DNA of 64,000 bases, taken from Gnomoniopsis sp. IMI 355080 (lineage: Eukaryota; Ascomycota; Sordariomycetes; Diaporthales; Gnomoniaceae). The stretch is from contig JAPEVC010000139.1 in NCBI GenBank assembly GCA_027946555.1, forward strand, positions 33,962-97,961, read 5' to 3'. Below are positions 1-11,160 of this stretch, in pieces. Both the position numbers and the translations under genes were made by a program. The notes under the pieces are model-generated. The model searched no databases. It was not told the DNA's origin and saw only the letters and a program-made list of their open reading frames with translations. How positions within the stretch are numbered: position 1 is the stretch's first letter; every line of letters starts with the position of its first letter.

Positions 1-656
1 GGGTTGGGTGTCCTGATTTGACGCTCAGATTCTGATTTTCAGGAGCTGGATCTTTGTGGTTTGGGAGTTCTCTTAGCTGTGGCGATAGTTCCAGACACCG
101 TTGTTTCCACGCAAAACGTTCCAATTGGGGGGAGAGGGGCTCCCGAAGAGGAAAGCTGCTACAGACTATTGTAGATAGAACCGTCACATCACGAGAAAGC
201 CAATCAATATGCCCAGGTCCCTCGCATGCGCACGCTTCCAGTGTGGAGCATTCGTGGCAGATGGCAGATGGGACATTGTGATTGGTCAGTAAGCCCATCT
301 TGTTGCGCCTACGCAGCCCAGCTGCACGCGGTTGACTTACTGTATGTATGTAAGTAGGTGCTGCTTTTGACCCTTGTTCGTTTCTGGCGTTTGGACAAGT
401 CGGCCCCCCCAAGGCCGAACACTCGACACACCCGAAACGGTAACAGCTGCAGCAGTGCAGCACAAGAGGGAGAAAAGACAGATAATGCGCACGGTCCAAG
501 ACAGGCCTCTCGAATTGAGGCCAGGGCCCAAGTTCGAGGAAACGGTCGCGGCCGCTGAGCAGGACGAATAGACAATAGATAACCACCACAGCTTTCTTGT
601 CAGGCAAGATTTCCTGTAACCTGCCAGCCAGCCGCCTGGGACAAGACGATACTCAA

Positions 657-677
657 GTGTGTGTGTGTGTGTGTGTG
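657..677. repeat. GT dinucleotide microsatellite
   Basis: About ten uninterrupted GT units in the leader of the first gene. A simple-sequence repeat with no coding context. Confidence 0.9.
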
Positions 678-1262
678 GATGCTACAGTGGCTATGTCAGG
701 TACGAAATAAGGTGATATTTGATAGCTTGTCCATTCATTCACATGGTCGCTCTGCGGTCTTGCAGTCTCGTCATGGCTCGCCTAATGGAATGTACATAGT
801 AGTTTTGACTCGGGTGCTGCCTTGCTTTTGGCCCCTCGCATCGCCCCAGTTCCCTCCTGGGGCAAGCAAGCAATCAATTGCTCGTTTATAAAGAACACCG
901 CACGACGTCGCCGAACTGCCAATCCGTGGATAAAATCTCCCAATTTATCATTCAGCGGTAGCGTGCCCCACCAAAGCCTTTATTATTGCGACAATCGAGA
1001 TAGAGGGTACCATTGCGGCATCGTCAGCAGGCGCGAAGGAGCCCCATTTTGCACTTTAGTGCTTGTTCTACCTGAAACACCGTCCTGGCTTCGCTTGTCT
1101 TTTTTGGCCACCAAAATTCTCCGCGATCCCTTCTCTGTGCAGCATTGCCCGGACGGTCTTTGGACACCGAGAGACGGGTTTCGCTCGACAGCTTTGATCG
1201 AATTCCTGTTCCCTTGGTTTTTATGCAGTTGTCAGACATTGGTCTTGCCGTCTCTCCCTGGG

Positions 1263-1266
<4 letters not shown>

Positions 1267-1293
<27 letters not shown>
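1267..1293. repeat. TGC trinucleotide run
   Basis: Nine consecutive TGC units. They make the poly-Ala, poly-Leu and poly-Ser runs seen in the spurious frames over this stretch. Confidence 0.9.
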
Positions 1294-2170
1294 GGTACCG
1301 GCCAAATCTGGAAAAGTAGAGAAAACCTTGGGCCACCTGACAGATCTGGCTTTCCCGCTGTGCATCTCCCGGTGTGACCTGAGTCTTGCTTGACAGACGG
1401 CCAAGCTTGGGTTGAAGACTAGACAAGTTCTGGTAATTCTTACAGCGTATACCTTAGCTAGGTAGGAGTGCAAAGAGAAGCAGGGATTAAGCTCCCCCAG
1501 GGGAGGTTAGTCTGTTCTAGCAAGGCGTGTATAAGTGAGTGAACCGTTTTCCTACTTGTCCTTCCTCCGTTTTGATCTGGGCCCAAATCGAGGGTCGACC
1601 GTATGTGCGCTGCTGGACAAGGGGGGCAGGCGCCAGGGACAGGGACATGGGCTGGAGCATGCACCCACCACACCATCACATGGAGAACCCACGCAGCGAT
1701 CAGGGTTGGACAGGGGGCCGCCGACAAGCTCTTGTCTCAGGGATATGCCGGTCCAGGGCCCTTTCTGCCTTGGGGTGCAGCACAATCGCGCCAGGATACT
1801 TGTCTGCCAGTCTCCCTCGCGCACCACCAGCCAGGCTCATTAAAACATGTCGAGCCTCCCATCCCTCGCGCATCTTTATTTTCAACGCCCTCCTTCCAGT
1901 CATTCAATGTTCAGCTCACACTCATCGCCTGCCCATTCTCCACTATCGTGCGAGAAGGACCGAGGCTAACCTTCATAAACAGTCATTTCACACACCTAGG
2001 TAAATCAGATACCTGGTTTATTTCTTCGTTTCCCTTACCTGCTGCCTTCTTTCGCCTGGCGGCCCTCGCGTCTCCGGAAAAAGAATTGGCGGACAGGCGC
2101 TTGTCTCTCATAGACTCCCTTGTCCGGAAACAACTTTTACCATTCCCCACACACATCTTCACATCATACC

Positions 2171-3568
2171 ATGTCTTTAACGGTGGAGCAGACCCTCCCG
2201 TCCAGGGAGGTCGAGAAAGTGGATCGCCGTGAAAGTGGGAGCCACGCGGCTGAACCGTATATGATGGATGCTCTTCCCTCCTCCGCTGCGGCCACCGGCC
2301 GTGGAGAAGCTTTTGCTTCTGCTACACCTGCCACCAGACCATCCCGCTCTTCCTACGATATGCAAAGACAGTACCACGAAGCCATGATGGAGGCCCACGA
2401 TATCACCACGCCCATCTCCGACTCGCATGTCGTTGAGGAGGAGCAAGCCCCTGTTCTGCCCCAGAAGAGTGCCCTCAGGGCTTCACGACTACTCGTTGGC
2501 TTGAAGATCTCCCCCTCTGCCGAGCCTCTTGAACTCACCACCCAGACCCACCACCACGAGGAATACCTCTCTTCCGAGGAGGATGCATCATCCACCTCGG
2601 GCGACTTTTCAGACTTTGAGTACGACTCGAGCAGCGACGACTTGCCGTCACCCGCCGAGGAATGCAGCAAACACGAGGTCACAGCTAGGGTTGTCTCGGT
2701 AATATTCTCAGGGAAACCGTCCGTGATTGAAGTACCACAAGTTCGGAGGTCTATCTCGCCTACCTCGATCGAGAGGCCAGCAAGTATGGGTGGTCTGTCT
2801 ACCAGGACTTCTTACCATGACAGTGCCAAGAGCAGGAGGATATCAATCTCAACAACAGCATCTTCTCGCTCTTCAAGAAGCCCACATCCAACACGTCCCC
2901 TACCACCACGAAGCAGCAGCATGCAACCACCCACCGACGCCATGAAGGCCAAGCTTGGATTTCTACGCGTCGATCCCTACGCAAACGGCAGCTCATACTC
3001 ATTGGGCCCAACCATCACCGAGCCCTTGCAGACACGGGAGATACACTCGGCAGAGGAACCAGAGCGGCCCAAGACACCCAAGTCTCCTGGAACTATGTTC
3101 AGGGGCGTGGCTCGGGCAATGTCTTTGATGAAGAGGAGGAGTGTCCCACGGTTGAACCAGGCTTTTTTGACACCCGAGATGGAAGCGTTGTCACAGCCCA
3201 GCTCACCTACGCCGATAAGCATCCCTGAAGAGTCACTAGAGGAGCCGACGGAACAAGAGGTCACACAACCAAGCCCAGAGCCAGAGATGGAAGCGGCAGC
3301 GATACCACCTCCGCCGTCCCGACAGCCTCCCAAACCTCAACTGCAACCGGTTACACACGATGAGATCATCCGGATAGCCAAAAGGAATGAGCAGAACAGA
3401 CTGCTCAACTCGGCACGGACGTTTCACGGAGAGCAGATGCTGGAATCACCAATCTCGCCGATGTCGCCCTTGACCAAAGACCCCAACACCACCACAAAAC
3501 GAATTTCATCATTCGGTTTTGGAAGGAGGCGTATGAGCGTCAAGCTTACTGGCAAGTTTCAGCTGTGA
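2171..3568 (+). CDS. Disordered Ser/Thr/Pro-rich protein of unknown function
   Basis: Single-exon frame of 465 residues that I do not recognise. I chose the ATG at 2171; an in-frame extension upstream would have to start at a TTG. No signal peptide or membrane segment is visible. Composition is low complexity: an acidic Ser/Asp/Glu run at about residues 133-157, a Ser/Arg-rich stretch at about 192-250 and a Pro/Glu-rich stretch in the last third. Basophilic kinase-type sites (RRSIS, RRISIS, KRRSV, RRRMSV) and many S/T-P sites suggest a phosphorylated regulatory or scaffold protein; this is inference. Two patches look more ordered, ALRASRLLVGLKI near residue 101 and ARVVSVIFSGKPSVIEV near 172. 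Function cannot be assigned. Confidence 0.75.
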   Translation: MSLTVEQTLPSREVEKVDRRESGSHAAEPYMMDALPSSAAATGRGEAFASATPATRPSRSSYDMQRQYHEAMMEAHDITTPISDSHVVEEEQAPVLPQKSALRASRLLVGLKISPSAEPLELTTQTHHHEEYLSSEEDASSTSGDFSDFEYDSSSDDLPSPAEECSKHEVTARVVSVIFSGKPSVIEVPQVRRSISPTSIERPASMGGLSTRTSYHDSAKSRRISISTTASSRSSRSPHPTRPLPPRSSSMQPPTDAMKAKLGFLRVDPYANGSSYSLGPTITEPLQTREIHSAEEPERPKTPKSPGTMFRGVARAMSLMKRRSVPRLNQAFLTPEMEALSQPSSPTPISIPEESLEEPTEQEVTQPSPEPEMEAAAIPPPPSRQPPKPQLQPVTHDEIIRIAKRNEQNRLLNSARTFHGEQMLESPISPMSPLTKDPNTTTKRISSFGFGRRRMSVKLTGKFQL

Positions 3569-4117
3569 GGCGCTGGCTGTCAGGTGCACGGTTTGGCGCC
3601 CGTTGGCGGCCGACTCTAGCTCCAAACGGCCGCCGGAGTTCCGGTGGGAGGACGAGAAATCATCACACCACACACAGCATAACAACGTTCTCGGTCGAAC
3701 TACTCGGAGGGTCAGAATCATCTACGGCTGATTGTACAGTCATAAAAATTGTGGGAATTTGTGTGGGGGCGTTCATCTGGGTCTTAATTGATTGGGCGGG
3801 GAAAGAAATGTCTGGGAGGTTATAATCTGACAGTCGCCGCCGGTGACTTTTTTATTACGGGCACAAGTTTTTCATTTTTCTGGGCATAATCGGGCACGGG
3901 ATCACGGCGTCGGACTTTCATTCGTTTTTATCGTTATTGCTCTTGTCACAAGCATCCATCCCGTCCTGCATTGGCGGGCTTGCATCATCATCAAGCAGCG
4001 CATTTCATTCATTCGTTTACAAAGGGACATAGGGAGAGGGAGGGAGGGGGAGGTCATCAGCAGTACCTTACGAAAGCCATGATACCAAAACTGCTTGGGG
4101 AACTTCGAACTCAAAAA

Positions 4118-4140
4118 TCGAGTCGAGTCGAGTCGAGTCG
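4118..4140. repeat. TCGAG tandem repeat
   Basis: About four and a half consecutive TCGAG units in the spacer after the first gene. Confidence 0.85.
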
Positions 4141-4618
4141 CATGACATACAATCACAAATACTATTACTCTCATCCCATCATTCCAAGACTTGTTCCACA
4201 TACAAAGTCCGTTCTTGCATGTCTGTCTCTGTACCACCTTGCGTCAACTCCACCTCACCTAATCTGCCACTAGCCGTAGTCTGTATCTCGGGTACGTATT
4301 CGCCCTCGACCAACGCCATGCCATGCAGCGAACACGCTTTCCTGTGTCACACAAAAAAAGTCTTGAGTGCCACGGCAAACCATGGCAGCTGCCATTTGTT
4401 GGCCTCAAGACACACAGACAATGTTGTGTGTGATTTAAGCCCTTCTTTTTTGCTTTTCACACCGATTTTCCCCTCTTGCTCGCGTATCACGAGAGAAGAG
4501 AAAAAAATAAAATACAATAGAAAAGACCGGACTTGTTTCGACTTTGCAACTTGAGATGGGACCAGAGCACAGATTATCGTCCAAAGTTCTCTTCCGACGC
4601 ACCATATGTCTTCTTTCT

Positions 4619-4637
4619 GGGGGGGGGGGGGGGGGGG
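4619..4637. repeat. 19-base G homopolymer
   Basis: Nineteen consecutive G. Such runs are prone to length error in sequencing and could form G-rich structures; no gene overlaps it. Confidence 0.85.
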
Positions 4638-7600
4638 CAAAGACGGGCACACTCTGCCTCCGAAACGCTGCTCTCACAAACTCAATCATTTTGTCTAATG
4701 CAAAGTACTTTACCATGTTTGTATCACTAGCACACCCGGCACATCCTAACGAACACCGTGTCTGTGCGGTAAAAGAGAAAAAAAAGGGGTGTTACTATGT
4801 ACGCAGCTTGCGGTTAGCTTGCTAAGGGGGGAGGGGTCGTTTTTCGTCTTTACCCCAGAGCTTTGGGAATCCTGGGCCACACTGGTCTCCAACTCTATAT
4901 TGCTAGTCCCGTTTCTGCTTCCTTCTGGAACATGTCGCGGCGGGAATGTCGTGGAACTGAGCTATCCCCTGCAAAGGTTCTCGGTTTTGTTGTTCGGTTC
5001 GGCGGCTTCTTTTTTTTTTTTTTCTAGCAACAACCAAAAATTGGCACGGACGTCGGTTAAGCAAGCGAATTCGATGAAAGCACATGAGATAATAATGGCG
5101 TCGAACGGCCAATGCTTGAAACGTTGCCTCAAAGTAGACAGCAATGCCCGTTTTTGATGGCAAGATCCAATGAGGATTCCCATTTGTCTTGTTTGTTTTA
5201 CTTTTTGTGAGTTTCCATTCGGCGATGATCTCTCGCGTGTAAGTGCGGCTGGGGGAAAAATCGCCACACCAAAGCTGAGCCGTCTTTCGAAATCTCTACC
5301 GCGGCATATGATGTGAGGGAGGTATATTACTTTACTAGGGGGAGGTGGCCAGGTAACCTGGTAGCCTGGTAGGCAAGGAGGTAGCTTTGCCATGTTACAT
5401 CGTGCATATCGAACTCTCGAAATGCCCTTGCCTCTCACTCACCTGCTCACCTTGTTTGTCCGCCTAATAACGGTCTCTTGATGATCACACAGTACGTATG
5501 TCCCATCCCCAAACCCCCCCGGTTTGCCGAGCTGATTGTGATAGTCGTGCGTAGCAGCTCATCCCTCGCCTATCGCTGCTCCCTCCATTCCATCCTTTTT
5601 CGATGGCATAAGGTTCGATCCATGGCCGTGTCCGATTGGGTTCAAAGTGGAGGGTCGGGTGATCATTGAACTTGCGTGCTTTTTTCTCACTGCTCACAGA
5701 CCCGAGCTTGAATCAAGTCAGGTTCGCTGACAAGTGTGGACATGCAATATTGCCCACGGGCTTGAGCTGACAGTCTTTCGTGCTCGAAAGTCAAAGTTTA
5801 CCGTTCACGTTCATCATCCCATGGTCCCGGCTTATCGGTAAGGTTCGCATGGTGTGTACGGTGACGGCACTAGAATATGCAGCTCTCATAGTAACAAGCC
5901 AAATATCATCATCCGAGCTGAGTCAGAACAGTGAGATGTAGGTAAGCTATTGAGCCTTTGTTTCTCACCTACTACACAATGCGATTATACTTGAAGTCTG
6001 TCAGCTTTTAACTTTTCAAAGCTAGAACAGCTCTTACTACTTAAGCTAATAACGTGCTACTGCAAGCAAGCACTTTGAGTACTGGCTTGACCTGAGTGAG
6101 AGTAGCGGGCTTACCGTATAGTAGACCACTAATTGACCACAGGGCCGGGCCTTGCGAAACGTTGGCCGACTGGCGGCCACGTCCTGCTTTCCAATCGTTT
6201 CGATAAACTTCAAAAAATACCAAGCAGATAGGGTTACAAGATATTGTCAGCCTTGTTTGGAATTTCGGAAACAAGCATCCGATTTCCCTCCTGTAAGCTT
6301 TACTCGCGAAAGTCTTCTTGGGTACCCGTTTCCTCGTGGAGGTAGGTACATACATACCTTATTAGTGGGGTGGAGCAACCCCAGGGCGGGTCACTTCGCT
6401 GACGGGACAGCTCATTGTAGCGGGTACCTACCTACGTTTTTCTGGCTGCTGCCATAATGACTGATACTGCAAGCGTAAGGAGGAAAATTCTGGAGTCTTC
6501 GACAACAACTCATCCATCTACTACTCGTACTGTCATATTGCCCGGTCTTGACCGTTCGAAAAGATTCCACTCATTAGTGTGGTCCCGGTCGCTGTCGTGT
6601 ACTGCGTATCAGTGGATCCGGGACCCTGGGCCCCGTAAAAATCCCGGTGTGCGGGTCACCGCCGGCCGTGCCGCATCTCTCTTCTCTCTCTCTCTCTCCC
6701 CACACACCGGATCTTGATCCACAGCAAAAAGGAAACTAGGTAGGCAAAGGTAACAGTAGATACCCGTCGAACGGTAAACTCAGATCTTCTTCCTCACTTT
6801 CGGTGGGGTATACCACAACGCCTATCCGTTTAGGAATGAGCTTACGAGATATAATGAGAGAAAAAGCTCGAAATCGTTAGCCTGCCTGCCGCCTACGCCA
6901 CACAATGCAAAAAAAAACCCATTTTAGGGTGTGTTTCTCGTGTTCGTTAGACGAACATGGCGCCACACAATTACCTACCTCGGGGGATGTGGCTATCTCC
7001 ATTACATGCCAGCGTAAGGCGGAAAAATATACAATCTCGCAAGGAGCACCTCTTGGTCTGGGGCTACTTTGGCAGCCCAGGAACTCATAATAATTCAGAA
7101 AGCAGCGTGGAAGAAAACGGTGCGACGGAACCGTATTGCGACTTTGACCAAAAAAAAAAAGACCCGAATGCGCAATATTGAAATGAAATCAAAATCTGGT
7201 CTATACCAAGCCTTGGCTGCTGGAGGCGCCGGATCTTTCCACGGGGCCATTTCAGGGCACCGCCTGCTATCATCGATATAAGGGTAGTAGAATCGGAAAT
7301 TTACAATCAGCATTGAAGAGAAATGTCAGTGACCGAGGCTCATCGACCTGAAACCGCTAAGGGGTCATGGAAAATTCCCGTAGCCTTTAGGTTTTCGTAG
7401 TTGACTTCCTTTTCTAGCAATCAAGCCCTCCACAGGCCCGCCACAGTCTCAGGGCGAGGTACCACAGTACTATAGAATCCCACGGGTTTAGACCGGACAA
7501 AGATATTGGATAATCTTATTGGTGGTACATATAGTAAGGGCATGTTGTATCCGGCAATACCACGAAATGGCCCAGGATGGTACGTACTAATAAGGATACA

Positions 7601-10099
7601 CAATACAATCTGTGCAGATCGCCCGCCACTATGGAACCTTACTAAAAAATCGACGATCCGGGTAAACACCATGCAAGGCTGCTGATTACAACGCCCAGTC
7701 CCTACTTTCCAGGGTTCGAGAAGCCGTCGAAAATGTTAGAACCACGGTACCGAAGCTGCCCAGCCCGAACAGTAGTCGTCATCGGCGAGCATCACAATTT
7801 ACTAGTTCTTTATGGGATATTCCGATCATAAAAAAGAAAATAACCAAGTAATGATGAAATCGTAACTGAATCGTGGGTGGGTTCTGGATAGAGTGTATTG
7901 CGTGCTGCATTGCAACACTGCATCTCGCCGTTCCTTGCAGTAGCTCTGGAATCCACCTTTATACTTCAAGGTTCTCGGCCGGAGATGATTACTATGTACC
8001 CTACATGTGGGTCAGAAACATCGGGGCCGAAGACCGACGAGGTGGAGTTTATTACGACGACAATGACCTGACCCTCATTTCTTTGGGTATTGAAAACCCT
8101 CAACGGTACCTATGCAGTTCATATAGGGAGTTGAGGTGGTGGCAAACATGAAATTGGAGGAGCTGGGTGAGCTTTGGTTGAAGGTCAAAGTGTGATCCAC
8201 CTGGCAATCAAAGAATATTGTGCAAGATAACATCCATGTAGTAGCTATCTTATAAGGCTTAGCTATGGTGTGGAGTTGTTGCTTTATCAGATCTGGCCAA
8301 GAAGGAGACTCGTCGTCATGTTAGCTACGTCAAAAAACGTTGCAACAGTTTGAAGACGCGTAGCTGAGATTCCAGGAGCGCCGCATGTGAAGCCGGCGAT
8401 ATCTCGGTCCGCAGCACTCATTATAGGTATTACTCCATTCAGCAACTAGAGGGTATTTCAAAATATGGTACAAGTTCATTTGAGGAGATGCAGACCGGCC
8501 CGGAGCTTTATGAACTGCATATCAGGTACCTAGACATGTAGGTGGAGGTACGTAATGATTGAACGAGCCTTGCATGTAAGAGTCGGATACAGCCTGACAG
8601 GCTGGAAAGGTTTCACATTGATGTGAAGGATGCGACCAGCCCAATGTGATTTGTAGATGCAATACAGCAGGCGCCCTGCGATTTACACTGCATGTTCTCA
8701 AGCTTCCATCGTCAGTCAGTCTTCCTGAGCGACTGACTCTCCAAGTGTTGAGTCTTGAACACTGACTACCTAGATGTTTCGGTCCATGAATTCTGCCATT
8801 TCGAAGCTCACTATTGGGTCCAAAGGCAGACCGAGACCGTCTGCATAAGTGAATCGAGTGTTGGGGGGTCACTATACAGCATTATTACACCAACACATCT
8901 TCGACTCGAATGCGGCGTTATGCAATATAATCGCGAGTGTTGAATTTTGGTCTGTGCCAGGCCTGAGGTACGCACTTTTCTCGATAACACAAGTGCTTGG
9001 CTCATACTCTTGAGTCCACTGACTCTTGAGGTTCTGAGGCGATCAATGGCGAACATCTTCCCCTTATGCTGTTCAGTGATTAACTGCCTCCGGACTTTGG
9101 CTCAGCCTTATGAAAGGTCCTGGATTGATAAGGAATACCGATACATCTGATTCATTTTGACCGAATGGCCCGGAACAGATCACACACAGTACTCATGTAT
9201 CTATGATTCATCAATGGTCGACAATGGCAGAACTCACTGATTAAATGCATTTTGTTGCTCCTTCAGATTAGACGCCTGTAGGGAATTCTCTTCGGGTATT
9301 GCCAGACCACATCATTCGTAGATTTTCGTCATAAGCAGTGTGATTTTCGTTCCTCCAGTAAGTCTCTGGGACATCAAGTGGAGGTGGTCGGTTCACGGGG
9401 CTGGTGAAGATCTAGTTTAGCAGGTAGCTAGTGATTTCGGTCCATTTGTGATGTGCTTGACCTGCTTGACCAGAGTTCTAGCCTTCTGGTTCAACTCTAG
9501 CTGGTACTAAGCAGCCAGGACATAGCTGACATATGTTTTGTTGACGAGCGTAATCAGGACCAGAGATCCATTCTCACCCATCGATGTTTATAATATGCGA
9601 ACCGAAAGTTGAGGAGTGGAACTTCATATTAGAAGACACATAACATGTACCTATGTGTATGTAGATAAACACGGTGGTCGATGATGCTTGCGCTTTTTCC
9701 CGGTTGAGACTGAGTACATCATCATTGAAGACATAGAGTCTTGAGCACAATGGTTGATATCCAGATCTTGTTGGCCGCCTCGGCCTATGCTACGACGTTG
9801 GCCAAATAGATCAATACGATGAATGCGGCTATCTGAGTCCTTGAGAGAGCACACCCCCGGTGTCGTTCATGATAGACCTCGAAGTTAGAAGACGATGGGG
9901 ATCTAATGAGACTGCGCCCTTTAGAGAGCTGACCCTACTCTAGGCCACAGACACAAAGGTATGCTTTTTCTGGCAGACGTGATGCATAGTAAGCTCTAGC
10001 CAGAACTCGGATACACCAGTTGTGAGTATCGCACGGCAGCTGCAATTCCGGGATCTTCCAGTCACACCTTTGAGTATCGCTCACGGTCATACAATGCTC

Positions 10100-10650
10100 C
10101 AGATCGACCTTTACCACGGGTAATATCTGTCGTGCCAGGCTTGCAAGCATCCAAGGCCAAGGCTCTTCCTCTTGGACATGGCCCTCAGGTAGTGAAAAAG
10201 AGCTCGTGGCAATCGACCAACATGACGGAAGTGCTTCTGTCGAGATCCACCCCTGCGAAGGCAGGATGCTTTACCTAGGACTCACACCTCGATACGACCC
10301 CATCGGCTCAAGACAGTGGGAAATTAAGGCTCTCGGCTCCTGCGCTGTGGTATGGAGGGTTAAGAATGGGCCCACGGGCTGCTAACCTTTGACCTACGAA
10401 AGCTCCTGACATTGGATCGGGCCAATCCCACAACCTGCTCCCAGAATGACCTGACTGGCTGGTTCAACGAGCTTCCTGTTGGGCGAACTCACAACATTGT
10501 TGCGAGTAAGAAGCTGGGCCATGTCAATGCGAGAGGATAGGCCGATGGAACGACAACCACTGGGACAAGAGACAACCTTCCATAAAATGAAGGCCTGATC
10601 TGAATCAACATGACAGATTCATCCAGTCACCAGGTTCTGCTGCTGGCGAT
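10100..10650 (+). pseudogene. Relic of a secreted choice-of-anchor-B type protein
   Basis: Conceptual translation gives recognisable pieces of the fungal choice-of-anchor-B family: IQGQGSSSWTW near 10150, then RMLYLGLTPRYDP and GSRQWEIKALG in one frame. After a stop at 10383-10385 the reading shifts frame to FDLRKLLTLDRANP and LPVGRTHNIVAS, the family's FDL-KLL and THNIV core. A second stop lies at 10538-10540, and EGLI-stop-INMTD follows near 10590. No start codon, signal peptide or usable splice sites rescue the frame. I read it as a decayed copy. The order of motifs matches the family as I know it; the match is from memory and not from a search. Confidence 0.6.
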
Positions 10651-11160
10651 GGCCCTAGGGTGCGCCAGCGGCGCCCGATTCAAGATCTCGAGAGAAGATA
10701 TGGTTCCAAGTGGTTTGCAACGCCGAGCAACAGAGCGACCTTGGGGGTCCGATGCGTCGACGAGGCGGAGTGGTTGCGGTTCCGGTCATATAGGTACTTG
10801 GAGTCGACCGTTCTGCTTTGATCGCTTCAATAGGCAGTGGACATCATGGTCGTCTTTCGCTTTGTAGTGATGAGCACCTGGGAATTCCGGACCAAATCTG
10901 CCTGATCCCGGTGTAAGTCTGAACGCTCGATTGAGCAGTGAGTTGGACCACGACACATCAAATAAGGAGCCAATAGATTGTACAGATCGAAAAGGATACG
11001 ATCCACTCCCAAAACTATGGGTAAAAGTCATATTGATCTGGTAAAGCTGTGATATTTACATGAGAATGAAAGGCTAGATATCTTGCGGTATGTACTCAAT
11101 AGCCTCAATATACTTCCAACCCTCGAAACGGAGGAACGTATCCCTTTGCGAGCATGGTCT
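10651..11160. other. Spacer between the relic and the tannase gene
   Basis: No gene seen. It lies 3' of the tannase gene and 3' of the relic. The distal end of the relic may extend into it in a form too decayed to recognise. Confidence 0.4.

Larger units (their letters stand above)
1..2170. other. Gene-free leader region upstream of the first gene
   Basis: No open frame here has coding character or family resemblance. The stretch carries a GT microsatellite, a TGC run and, in roughly the last 180 bases, a pyrimidine-rich sequence leading into the first gene. It probably holds the promoter and a long 5' UTR of that gene. Confidence 0.5.
3569..10099. other. Long gene-poor spacer
   Basis: About 6.5 kb with no convincing gene on either strand. 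Open frames are short, mostly under 110 codons, and lack family motifs. The first 2 kb contains simple repeats (TCGAG units, a 19-G tract, a 14-T tract at 5010-5023). The remainder is AT-richer and may be decayed sequence, as the relic just beyond it is, but I could not identify a transposon. Confidence 0.5.

Noticed and set aside
1603..2232. 209-codon plus-strand frame before the first gene
   Set aside because: It runs through the pyrimidine-rich leader and overlaps the true start in another frame; no family motifs or plausible start context.
10280..10410. A functional intron removing the first stop in the choice-of-anchor-B relic
   Set aside because: A GTATGG donor and GCTAAC branch-like site exist, but any such intron would delete the conserved FDL-KLL motif and leave the second stop in place.
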